DNA of 64,000 nt from Scytalidium lignicola. Its lineage: Eukaryota; Ascomycota; Leotiomycetes. The position numbers and the translations under genes are program-made. Location: contig NCSJ02000097.1 of assembly GCA_002812745.2 (NCBI GenBank), positions 1-64,000 on the forward strand, given 5' to 3'. How positions within the stretch are numbered: the stretch's first letter is position 1; each line of letters starts with the position of its first letter. This document shows positions 31,630 to 43,062 of the stretch, in pieces. The notes under the pieces are model-generated. The model was not told the origin of the DNA. It did not search any database and saw only the letters and a list, made by a program, of their open reading frames with translations.

Positions 31630-34600
31630 ATGAGTAAACGTCAGTTCAAGTCGCACGCATCTAGCAGCCGTGCTGCAGCAGGTGTTGGCTTCGGCGGGTT
31701 TGGCTTTACCTCAGCAGCCGGCTCCCTTTCATACCTTACCGCACCACCCGATCTCTCTAATATCAGCGATGCGAATGTTGTTGTAGCCTTTAAGAATCTC
31801 CTGAAGAAGGATAGCACAACAAAATCGAAGGCATTGGAGGATCTAAAGGCTTATGTCCAACTACATCCATATGAGCAAGATGGCGGGGTAGAGGAGCCAG
31901 TACTAGATGCTTGGGTTGGTGGTACACTGTTGGAACGTATCCAAGGGCTTATAGTAATATGAATATTAGGTCCAATTATATCCTCGTACTTCAATAGACA
32001 ACTCACGTCGAGTTCGCGAACTCTCCCATAACGTGCAATATGAACTGCTGAGATCTGCTCGAAAGAGAATGGAAAAGCACATACCAAAGGTTGTTGGAAG
32101 CTGGTTGGCTGGCACATATGATAGGGATCGAGCCGTGGCAAGAGCCGCAAGAGATGGGGTCTCATCGTTTCTTGATACGAATGAGAAACAGATGTTATTC
32201 TGGAAGCGATGCCAACCACAAATCCTTCAATACGCACAAGAAGCAATCAAGGAGACCCCTGAGACGCTTAGTGATGAGCGAAGCGTGAGCCCAGATGATG
32301 CACAGTCAAAGTATTTTCGAGTCATTGGGGCAAGCCTTTCTCTTGTGCTCAATCTCTTGCTCAAACTAGACCAATCCGACATAGCGAAATCTCAGAATAA
32401 ATATGAAGAGTTTCTTTCAAATAATAAGAAACTTTGGGCTCTTACCTCGGTTGAAGATTCATTTGTTAGAAGAACCATAGATCAGTTACTCATCGTCTGC
32501 TTGGACACACAACCACAAATTATCGAACAAGATCTGGAACTCATAAGCAACGCATTTATTGGGGAAGGCTTGAGGGCTTCACAAACTTCTTCTGCTTGGC
32601 AACTTATACAAGCGCTAGAAAAACTAACATCACGTTTTCCACATGCTTGGACTTCAGCTTATAAATCAAAGAAATCACCATTGTCTAGGTTACGGCACTT
32701 CATTGAGAAGGGGTCGCAAGGTGGGACAGTAGAATGCTGGTCCACTCTAAGATCACTGGTCAAGTTATTGCCACAAGGGGTCTTGCCAGTTACTTTGGAA
32801 GAGTCTAACGAATTCTTAAATTATTTTAGATTGGGCATCACTAGCAGAGAAGAGCCTAGGACCAATTCCACAGGAGCTTGGGCTTGCTACTTCGAAACGA
32901 CGAAACTACTCGTGCACAACTTATCCGACCCCTTACAACAAGGTAAACTTTGCCAAGAGTCAGTGTACCCTATATTTGAACAATATCTACGCCCAAGTAC
33001 GGAAAATAATAAATGGTCTTCTGCAAACTCCGTTTCTGTCGTGGCAACGGCGAATCTTCTATGCGCTTCAATCAAGGAGACAACAGCTCGGGAGTCATTT
33101 AACAATGAATGGAAGAGACTAGCCGAGGCCTTGGTCATTAGTATTCGCACTTCCCTTCCTGAGCAATTGAAGGATTTCCACAAGTCCCAGGCCTCTGTCG
33201 TGGCTGAAAGTCGGCGTTGGTTCGGGTTAGTCTCTGAAATTCTTAAAACAAGCCAGCAAGGAAATTTCAAAACGGACCCGCACTCGCATGTAGCAGCGCT
33301 CATAGAGCAGTCATCTGTGATAATCACCAGTGCTTTGGAGACTTTGGTTGCGCGGAATGGCAAGCCATATTCAGCTGCTGCGAGTCTGGATACGATGTTG
33401 CAGCAGGTACCTACATTGCTAGACGTCATCCCAGAGACTCGAGAAGCTATAGAGAAATTCATGAGTTCTTATTTACCCAAGTTAATTATTTCACCTTCCG
33501 CAGAATACCTAATTTCCTCTCTGAGTTCTCTGGGTTCTTATCCAAATGCAGGTGCGTTCTTCGAGAACGTATGGACCTCTGCTGTTAAGGAATTACTCCT
33601 CTATCCAGATAATAGTAACAAGTTCAAATCAGCCACTGCGCTCATCTCAAACGATGCTATCGCAAATCTTGCTCAAGAGGACTCTGCACTTCAGAGCTTT
33701 TTATACGACGCCGTGATCAAAGCTGTACATGAAGGTACAGACTTAACGATGCTCGAAGCAACTCTCTCATTCAACTCGTTCAAAGTCTCTGCTATGACTC
33801 AGCTTGTCGATCAGTTAGTTGAGTACTTAGAAATAAATGGAGCCTATCTAGACAACAGTTTAAACGCACTGGAAATTATTTCTAAGACAAAAGCAGAGTT
33901 ACTGCAACAACAGGGGGATACTCATATTGCGTTACTCTCAAAGCTGCTAGCCTTGACCGAACTTTCGGATTCAGATATCACACCTCGTATCAATAGTCTA
34001 AGATTTGTGGTCGAGAATGTAAGCAGGGTAGATAGCCATCAGGACCAAACTGAATCTCCAATCTTGCATGTTATCCGGCAGAACTTGGAGATTGTCGGTG
34101 CCCAGTCTCTAGCGTGAGTATTCTCCTTGTCTATAAATATATCAGAAATTTCTAGGTCAATTGCTAATACTATTTAGCATTGAGACACTTCTGCAGCAAG
34201 CAAAGATCATAATCCAAACTCAAGAAACTAATATAGCTTTGCTTTTTCCAAGTCCAAAAAGGTGGCTAGAACTCTTGAGTCCTCTATTAAGCCAATCCCC
34301 AAACCCTGCATTGTCAATAACAAATCCATTGCATGGTGCAATTGCCCTTGTTCAACCGCCTTCTCCCCAAAGAGCTGTGCAGCTACCGCGAGACCTTAAA
34401 GGATATTCAGCTGCTTTTCGGATGGCTTTGTACAGCTCAAGATTAGTGCTCGAGGAACGGTTTTCTGATGTGGCTACAGACACTCAAGTAGATATATTCT
34501 ATCTGTTGATGCTTGTAGCCGAGATTGCCACTGATCAGATGGGATTATCAGAGGAGAACAAGCTCTGGTCATCACTCATAGATCCTGATGTAGCCGCAGA

Positions 34601-36840
34601 AGTTCAAGACTTTGTATCCACTATCCGAAGTAGCTTTAGCCCTACTATCCAAAGTGCGAAATTATGGCGCAAGGATAATAATGAAGGACCATCTTCTGTG
34701 ATTGCTGCTTTAATTTCAAAGCTCCTCAAGGCATCGAGTACATCCTCTCCCAACGGATTTTATGCTGCAAGAGCACTTAGCAGTCTGCTCTCAGAACTAG
34801 TCGAACGTCATGGCTGGCAACAAAACGGCGGCGAAGAATGGCTTAACAAGCTCGATATTTTGAAGCCAACTACAACTAACGTTTTTGGAGCCATCGCTTT
34901 GTTACGCGGCCTGCACGAAGCACTAGGTCCAAGCAAAATTGCCAACAACTTTTGTAATCGACTGATTAGTGATGTAGCTGGCGTCAAGATAGATGACAAT
35001 GAAAAGGCTCTCAATCTGCTAGTCTTAGTAAATGCTGCGCTATCCATCTATGATGGAGAGGAAGTACCGGTAGCAAAAAATCGACTTATGTTTGCTATAA
35101 AGCAGATTCTTTCCCGAAAGGACCCTATACCTTCGACAGAGCTATCTCCAAAAGAGAATGAAGTGCTTACGGAGATTTGCCGTACTCTACAAAAAGTGAT
35201 ACCAGCAATCAAAGAAATGTATGGTCCACACTGGGTTAGAATATTGGATTTGTGTCAGAACATCTGGTCAACAATCCAGGGCAGGCTTGCGGATAATAAG
35301 CTTGCCTCAGTTGAAGCATCGTTAAGACTCACCGCAGTGTTTCGCCACCTCGCAACTGCTCCTGATGATTCCGAGGAGGAAGAAGAAGATACTGATGACG
35401 ATTCTCTTGGTGGTGCACTGCAGGCACACGAAGAAGGAATACATCACGGTATACAGGACCTGCTACAGCTTGATCGCCTAAAAGATACACAACCCCTTAG
35501 GATCGTTGATGAAATAATCTATAGAGACGTCTTGAAAATCCCACTAACTCATATCAGAGATGGGGAAGATGATTTATCATGGCTTTATCCATTATTAGCA
35601 TCAGATTTCCGGTTTGTTCAGTCAGGGGCATATCATCTCTTGCGCCTAGCATTGCAGGATGCACAGGAGAAAATATCTATTAATGTTATTCTAGAGAAGA
35701 CAGGTAAATATTCCATCAATATCAAAGGGGCTAAAATGCTAAGTATTCTATTAGATGCAAAATTACCGGAAGAACTTTTGTCACTTCTCCTCGAAAGTCC
35801 ATCGATAGATGAGTATGCTGACGAAATCCTTGTTACTTTCCCAACTCCAATTCGTAGCTACTTGCTCTCTTGGCATCTTGTCTTTGATTCTTACGTCAAC
35901 GCCTCTTTCAAGGTCCGCAATGACTACACAGATAACCTCAAGTCAGGCAACTATCTATCTGCTCTTTTAAACTTCTTGACAGATGTGTTAGGCCACTCGT
36001 CCGGGCATCCCCTAAACGTGGATAAAGAACGATTTGAAGCATCAATGATCTGCTCATATAATCTAGAACTAGCTGAAGCTGAGACAGATGAGCGCAACAT
36101 GCAGTGGCTTCTTATAAGTCTCTACTATCTTTGTCTAAAATATACACCAAACCTCGTAAAGAACTGGTGGATTGAGTGTAAGCAGAAGCAGACCCGTATC
36201 GCTGTAGAAGGATGGACGGCAAGATTCTTCTCTCCACTTGTCATTGCGGATGCTCTAGATGAGGTTACAAGGTGGGCGGAAGAACAAGAGACACCATCAG
36301 ATGATGATAAAGAGCTTCAAGTCAAAGTGTCCAAGAAGTCAAGAGAAATTTATGCAGGCTACGAGATCGACGATACAGAGATGAAGATTGTGATTCGTCT
36401 ACCAGAAGTATACCCACTTGAGGGTGTAAAAGTCGATGGGGTGAACCGAGTTGCCGTTACAGAGAAGAAATGGATGAGTTGGCTTATGATCACTCAAGGC
36501 GTAATCACCTTCTCGGTATGTGTTATCTACCACATGTTCCCCTTCTAACCACTAATTGGTGATACAGAATGGCTCTATAACAGATGGTCTCAGCATATTC
36601 CGAAAGAATGTCACAGGTGCATTGAGAGGACAAACTGAATGTGCAATCTGCTATTCCATTATTTCTTCCGACAAGAAAATCCCCGATAAGAGATGTCAGA
36701 CTTGCAAGAACATGTTCCATTCCAGCTGTCTATTCAAGTGGTTTGCCACCAGCAACCAGAGTACTTGTCCACTTTGTCGGAATACTTTCAATTATGGTGT
36801 GGATGCCTCAAAGGCTAGGCGGACTGCTGGTCCGGCATAG
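31630..36840 (+). CDS. LTN1: Listerin E3 ubiquitin ligase of ribosome quality control
   Basis: Listerin (yeast Rkr1/Ltn1) binds the 60S subunit with Rqc2 and ubiquitinates nascent chains stalled on it. Four exons: 31630-31914, 31970-34113, 34178-36515 and 36568-36840; 1679 residues. The N-terminal domain is typical: FGFTSAAGSLSYL, then FKNLLKKDSTTKSKALEDL. After the first splice comes LYPRTSIDNSRRVRELSH, which is strongly conserved in listerins. HEAT/ARM-like helical repeats fill the middle. The C-terminus carries a RWD-like segment (MKIVIRLPEVYPLEGVKV) and a RING of the C4HC3 type from Cys1614 (CAIC, CQTC, FHSSCLFKW, CPLC). The first intron's donor is GTTGGT, a weak match to consensus, and this splice rests on homology. 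The others are standard (GTGAGT, GTATGT). An acidic patch (DDSEEEEEDTDDD) lies mid-protein. A short family-typical N-terminus supports the start. Confidence 0.95.
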
Positions 36841-37223
36841 TTCTCGCGTTCGCATCCTTGAACAAAAGTTATATGATATAATGTATATTATAGAAAAGTG
36901 AAAAGGAATGGATTTGCTCATTAAGCAGAATATTTCAATAGACTTAGACTATATATTCCTCTGCTTCATCTTCGATTATCAAATTACTGATACAAAGTGA
37001 CATGAGTTATCGCTTCTTGCTAATCTGTTTCTTATCAAGCTTATTGATCTGATTATCTTGCTGTTTGCCTCGTTAAATATTTTTAATTGAAGGAAATTTT
37101 ACAATCTGCTTGCATAATTTCCAGGTGTAACTCTTTTAAAAATTACTAGACTAGAGAGCAAAAGGTTTGCGAGCTACTGGTAACATCCCGTAAAACGATA
37201 GAGCACACACCAGGCATGACTAC
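36841..37223. other. Intergenic between convergent LTN1 and the kinase
   Basis: AT-rich 3' flanks of two convergent genes; nothing else seen. Confidence 0.55.
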
Positions 37224-38687
37224 TCAAAGAGGTGGTACTGAAGAAAAGAAAGGATGCTTGAGAGCCTAGAAATAAATAACGTCAGTATGTTACACAAGAT
37301 ATCAGGATGGGTGCTTACCTCTTCTGCCGTGAGTCTCTCTTTACTCTCGTAACGTACCAACCCCGTCACCAAATTCCTTGACACCTCATCAATACTAGGC
37401 AAGAGTTCCTCCCATGATTTACCTGGGAATTCTTGATACCACTCGAACGGCGGTGTAGTAAAATTTACAGCTTCTGGCCAAGTCTCCTTTGTCGGCGTGC
37501 CAATTGTCTTGAAAATACTCAAAATCAATCCAAGTTGGTTCCCATCCTCTGACGTATCTGGAGACTCGAATAGTGTATGTGTCGGGGTTTGTAAGCACTC
37601 GGCAAGCATTACACCAGTAGACCACATGTCGAGACTGGTATCGTACGATCTATTTCCAAAAAGAGTTTCCGGTGCTCTGTAGCAAGTTGTTCCAACCTCC
37701 AAAACTTTGTGATGTGCTGGCTCGTCTACTGCCGAAAGCCCTGGATCCCATGCTGTTCCAAAATCTGAAATATATGCTGGCCCGGTCGGTGAAGCAAGGA
37801 GCACATTTGAAGGTTTAATATCTCGATGTATCACGCCTTGATGATGAAGGTATTGTAGAGCAGAAAAAATACTTTTGNAAAAAGTGCCTGGTGGAATCTA
37901 TGGGCAAGCCTCTAGGGGCCTTGACTGAAGATAACAGAGACTGGAGTGTCAGAGGCATAAAAGGAAAAATCAATACAAGTCTTCCTTCATCATCTCTGCA
38001 GGAATCTATGAGTTTGATGATTGATGCATGCGAGAATCGACTGAGAAGCTTTACTTCACGATGAGGATTGTGTGGCTCTATGTTCCTGGTTTCTGTGATA
38101 ACCTTTAAAGCAAAATCTTGAGATCTATAAACCTCTGAAACTAAGCCACTATTAATATAGCGGCAGTCCGAATACGATCCAATAGTGATGTCAGAACTCT
38201 CCGGTTCTGGCGGATCTTGCGTATTACTCAGGTTGTCTTCTTGGTAAATATTGCAAGCTGCATCGTAAGACTCCTTCTAGGATTAGTATACCTGATATAT
38301 AAACAAATATAGTAGCAATAGTGGTACTTCCAAAATGGCAAGATAAAATGAATCTAATTATGATATCTGCAGAGAGCCAAACTAAGGAGCAAAAAGCACC
38401 ACAATGTTGTAAGGAAAAGTAAGCTAAGTACGAGCAAGAACGACTCACTCTTGATTCGGAGCGGTTGTATACTTCTGTTTCCCTAGCAAAGGCTTCTTTC
38501 CGTGCATCAACTGCGGAGCTTCCATTAGCTTGAATAATAGCTTTTGATCTAGGTCAAAGTTACTAGGTGTGAGAAAGATATTATTTTTGCTAACTAATGT
38601 AAAAGTAATATACACTCACAGTCTCTCAACAATATCGAAACGGTCAGACAAGCTTATAGTTGATTTCCAGTCATTTGTAGAAGTCAT
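37224..38687 (-). CDS. CMGC-type protein kinase resembling CDK-activating kinases (Cak1/Csk1)
   Basis: Four exons: 38687-38620, 38548-38449, 38276-37319 and 37265-37224; about 388 residues. Catalytic residues are visible: Lys in DFALKVI (about 114), Glu in HREVKLL (about 130), HRDIKPSN (about 206), SDFGTAW (about 226) and YRAPETLFG. MWSTGVMLAE follows, and the last exon gives RLTAEEALKHPFF. The glycine-rich loop is degenerate (NSGLVSEVYRSQD), a feature known for yeast Cak1. Together with DFGTAW this suggests a monomeric CDK-activating kinase, which would act on Cdk1 and Cdk7-type kinases. Exon 3 contains an N at 37878 in a homopolymer context, and the reading frame shifts by one there. Dropping one base restores IFSALQYLHHQGVIHRD, so I regard it as an assembly error. 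Intron 38277-38448 is long for this window. Confidence 0.8.
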
Positions 38688-39234
38688 CTTCCACGCCTGT
38701 TGCTACACGCGGACTGATTGGAGTTTGAAGTCTTAAATACACTCATTTGTTGTGGTACTGTGGGGTTTAGAACCAATCACGAACTTTCATNAAAAAAAGG
38801 AAAAGGAAAAAGAAGCACAAATAGGTCTCAGAACTAGCTGCATTAAGCTATCTAGTCCCTTGACTACTCTCTTAAGGCGACCTTTCCGGTCAGAAGAGAG
38901 CTTCACGCTGCCACTATTTATTAATTATCCCTCCAATGTTCCAATGATCCGATGTTCGAGATCGGGTCCATCCGATTTTAGCCAAAGTTGTGCAAGATGG
39001 ATTGGCTCTGGATTACTTTATGCGAGTCGTTAGTGTGCTTGTGCTTGAGCAGGGGTGGTGGAAGTGGAAGTCGGTCGACTCTCAATGGTAGAGCCGTTTA
39101 ACTGGGGAAGGAGAGCTCGGCGACGTATACCAGTCTTTTCCAATTCACTGCATCGGCATCGCATGACTTTATATTGTTTTATTATGCGAACACCTCTGGT
39201 CTGGTCGTGATCGCTGTGTTCTAATACACTTAAT
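38688..39234. promoter_or_regulatory. Divergent promoter region between the kinase and SYP1
   Basis: 547 bp between divergent starts. An N at 38791 precedes an A run. No specific element claimed. Confidence 0.5.
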
Positions 39235-42203
39235 ATGGAGGGGTTATCGAGGCAGGAGTATCCTGCTATGCTGGTAAGTAGATTGTCGCAACGATCTCGA
39301 CCCGTCACTCCCGCGCGCATTCCACTGACTGGAATTGCAGGAACATTTACATCCGGCTGGAGCAGTGTCGAAGTTTAATGAACGCTTGAATAAGATCGGG
39401 AAGGTTAACTTGGAAATTGCGAACTGGTTACAGGTACTTGGGTTGTGCGTCGTTCGATATCCACTCTAGGGACCTAACACCTCGGCAGGAGCGCCGGAAA
39501 GTAGAAGAAGCATATGTACAAGGCCTCAAGAAGCTCAGTCGTAGACAGCTGCAAGAGGTTGGCTCGGATCTAGGGTACGGCTGTTTCCATTGATGATATC
39601 CGGTTACCAACTAATAGATTCTAAGGGTGTTCGATGTTCCTTGGAAGAGAATACTTGAATCGACCGACTCAATCGCGAACTCCCATCAACAGCTTTCTGT
39701 AAGAATTGAGAAAGATGTCGAGCAACCACTTCGGACGTTTGCTTCAACGAATAGGGATATGCAGGCAATGGCCACGATACAGGGTAATTTAGTTGCCATA
39801 GCCAAGGACCTGGAAGACGCCCAAGAAAAATCGGACAAGCTCACTAGGAAAGGAGGCAAGGCTAGTGCTCAGAAAGTAGACAATGCTGCATCAAGACTAC
39901 AAAGTGCGAATCAACAGTGGGCATCACAGGCACCTTTCATCTTTGAGACCCTCCAGGCCCTTGACGAGACTCGCCTGAACCACCTTCGGGACGTCTTAAC
40001 CCAATATGAGACGAACGAGGCAGACCAGATCGAGCGCAGCAGAGTCACTGTCGAGCAGACATTGGGTTCTCTATTGGAAATTGACACGGCCCAGGAGATC
40101 AACAATTGGGCAAATAGCGTTTCGGGGAAACCAAAGGTGGAACGTAGTGGCACTCAGCACACTCAAAATTCCAGTTCTGCTACAAGCACTAATTTGCAGC
40201 CTCCACTTCCACCTACGCCAGTGCCTCGGACACGGACGGGTGACAGTGCTAGCCAGCATTCTGGTAAATTGGAGCACTCTTCAGGTGAGTTTGTTTTCGT
40301 TCTCGTCTAACTATGCCTACCAGCAGAGGTATCAGTAGTAGCATTCAACTGCCTTACGAGATTAGACGAAGTAGGTATGGCTTATACTAATGTCTGTGTC
40401 TCTAGAGTCAAAGATAAAAAGATTGGGAACTATGCTAGGTCGAAGACGGCAGAGCATTCATGGCGGATTTGCACGTGCACCGTCACCTAAACCTTTCCCG
40501 CCATTCGGCCGAAACTCTTCTAGCAGAGAGGGTCACCCGATTCCTTCTCCAAGAGCCTCATCTACCAACTTACGAGAATCCCCTAGTAGGGAGCATAACC
40601 GGCTATCATCACTAGCCGAATCGCCTCAAGCGCGAAGTCCCAGTTCGCAAGTTAATGGTACTGCTCACGAGACACCAACAGTCGAGACGGTACAGGCGGA
40701 GTCTTCCTCAAACGCTGCTAATGGCATCTCAAGCCCGACGTTGCCTGATTTATCAGATATACAACCTCCACCCGGCCCACCACCCTCCCATCTGAAAGCA
40801 GCTACTGAAACTCAAAAAGACTCTGAAGGGTTTTCTGTCCCAGCAGCTAGGAATGACCCCATCTCACAGGCAGAAAATGAAGCTGCACAATCTGCGCAAG
40901 AAGTTGAGCAACCCTCGTTCAAGCTTGACATCAAAAAGGATCCAATTCTTGAACATGACGATGATGCACGAGCAGCTTTGTCTAACGTGGCTAACACATT
41001 ACGATCGTCCTCAATGGTGCCTCCAAACCGTAAGGCAGGGACAGTGAGGGGGAGGAGAGACGTTAGAAACACTATCTTTGTTCCTCAGTCTTCAAATAAT
41101 CTTGAAGTCTCTACTCTCGAGCATCCCCTTCCTCCTTCGCCAGGTCCGCTCGCTGCTCGAGCTGCAGCTTTGGCCGCTCTATCATCCGGAGATCGACAAA
41201 ATACGGCTTCTTCTGATACAACATCCATCCGATCAGGCCATTCACTCTCGGCCCATCCCATGGTGAAGCATCCGGAAATGCATAACCCAGGCCTTTGCGC
41301 ATCAGTCGTCGAGACGGTTAGTGCAAGTTTTGAAAATGGAATAGCCAAGTCAGCTCGAATTAATGGAGAGATTGCCTTAACTTATAATGCGGCAGAAGAC
41401 GAAGGTATTGGAGCTTCAGGTAGGAAGTCTTATTATTCACACCGTTGTTATATTCATATTAAATTTTTGTTATAGGTGACCAAACTATCCGTATAAATGA
41501 TTTCCCAACCCTTGAAGCAATTGGGCCGAACCGCACGTTTATTCACCCAGTCTCGCCTGACAAACCAGATGAATTCACAGTCAATATCTCCCCGTCTTTA
41601 AGGCCAAAATCGTCAGTGGCATTCACATACAGAGTGCATATCGACGACGCTGACATAGCATCTCATGTACCACTTCTCATTAAACCATCTTGGAAAGCAC
41701 AAGGAGACAAGCTAGGCCTCGTCATCGAATATTGCCTAAATCCGGCGATGCAGACTAATGGCGGAGAGTTAGTATTTAATAACCTTGTCCTGATGGCCAT
41801 GTATGAAGGTGCAAGAGCTTCTGGGTGTCAGACGAAGCCCACTGGCACCCATTTGAAGGAAAAATCATTAGTCTACTGGCGGCTAGGAGACTTAACTCTC
41901 GATAAAGAGTGGCACAAAGTAATATGTAGATTCATCGGCTCTGAAGGTGCAGAGGTAAAACCAGGTCATGTTGAGGCTCGATGGGAACTTCATGGATCCC
42001 AAATACATCCTTTGACCAGCGGTATCACTCTTTCAAGACTTGATGTTGGGAAAGGTAAGGAGAAGGAGGAAACGGTGGATCCATTTGCGGATGAGTCGGC
42101 ACCACTAGCAAGTGCTGAGTCCTCTGAGGCTGCGAAGTGGGTTGAGATTGAAACTGCGAAGAAGTACATTAGTGGGAAGTACGAAGCAAGACAGATTTTG
42201 TAG
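39235..42203 (+). CDS. SYP1: Syp1/FCHo-type endocytic adaptor (F-BAR plus mu-homology domain)
   Basis: Syp1 arrives early at clathrin endocytic sites, bends membrane through its F-BAR domain and binds cargo through its mu-homology domain. In yeast it also affects septin organisation. Six exons: 39235-39273, 39341-39433, 39489-39574, 39626-40284, 40406-41419 and 41476-42203; 872 residues. The N-terminus has YPAMLEHLHPGWSSVEVFNE and LNKIGKVNLEIANWLQERRK, typical of the F-BAR. Coiled-coil helices run to about residue 250. A long Ser/Pro-rich linker follows (QPPLPPTPVPRTRTG; many SP sites; a basic HGGFARAPSPKPFP region). The C-terminal domain (from about residue 595) shows LCASVVETVSASFENGIAKS, DFPTLEAIGPNRTFIHP and a final YISGKYEARQIL, matching the muniscin fold. 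Early exons are short, as is common in this gene. All splice phases close. Confidence 0.92.
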
Positions 42204-43062
42204 AGGTAAATGGGGGGTGGGAAGGGGTGATTCATGACTAGCTTAATTAAAGCGTACTCCTGTAGGACTACAGACCGTTCTTATTGTATTTTCCCTAATG
42301 CTCTCTCAGACTATCAGCATACAATCCTATATCGTTACAATACCGTGCAAGCTTTAATATTTTAAATGAGATGCTTTCCTCCCTCAAAATCTTTAGGAGT
42401 CATGACTTATATTTTACAAAAAGAAGGCACAAGAGATGAGATATATTGATTCAGTATGTCATAAAAGGCAACAAACAACTGAGAAGACTTTTGACAACTT
42501 TTCTCTTTATCCTAAGTATATATATACTGTAGAAGGCTAAAAGGTGTTTCGGTGAAGACCGAGAAACCACTCCATATTTTCTCTATTTTACTGGCATGAC
42601 GTTATTCAGATAACTTATCTCAAATTCCGATAATTTTCATAAACGGGCCATTGTTATTCCTTATTGTATGTAATTTTAGATCTAGAGATCTGGTGGTTCC
42701 TTCAAGGAGTAAATCTGTGGGGCAATCTATACTCTATCCCGCTTTGGTTGGCGGTGAAACGCGGCAAGCGCAATGTGCGGTAAACAACAGGAACCTCCAC
42801 CACCGCTGCGAACTCCAGACCAAGAGGGTGAAGATGAAGACGGTCTAAGCAGCATTGGAATATTGGAACGCGTTTTTGCTTTGATTATAGCTAAATTATT
42901 GCATTGAACTAGCTACAACATTACGCGACCACAAGCATTCGAGAATTACGACGTGTTCTCCTATTCGCGCGCTGTTGAAAGCGCTTCAAGCATACCAAAA
43001 CAAATACCGAGCTGTTCTTCTCCCTCAAGCATTTTCGACCCGTCATTTCATAAATAGCCAAG
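42204..43062. other. Intergenic between SYP1 and BIR1
   Basis: 3' flank of SYP1 (AT-rich around 42340-42560) and BIR1 upstream region. An unsupported 65-codon frame at 42651-42848 was ignored. Confidence 0.5.

Noticed and set aside
37224..38687. Kinase as a pseudogene because of a frameshift
   Set aside because: The only disruption coincides with an N in a homopolymer, all splice sites and catalytic residues are intact.
40325..40376. Possible extra small exon in SYP1
   Set aside because: The frame could be kept, but it would need flanking introns of about 40 and 31 nt, too short for this organism; one 121-nt intron explains the region.
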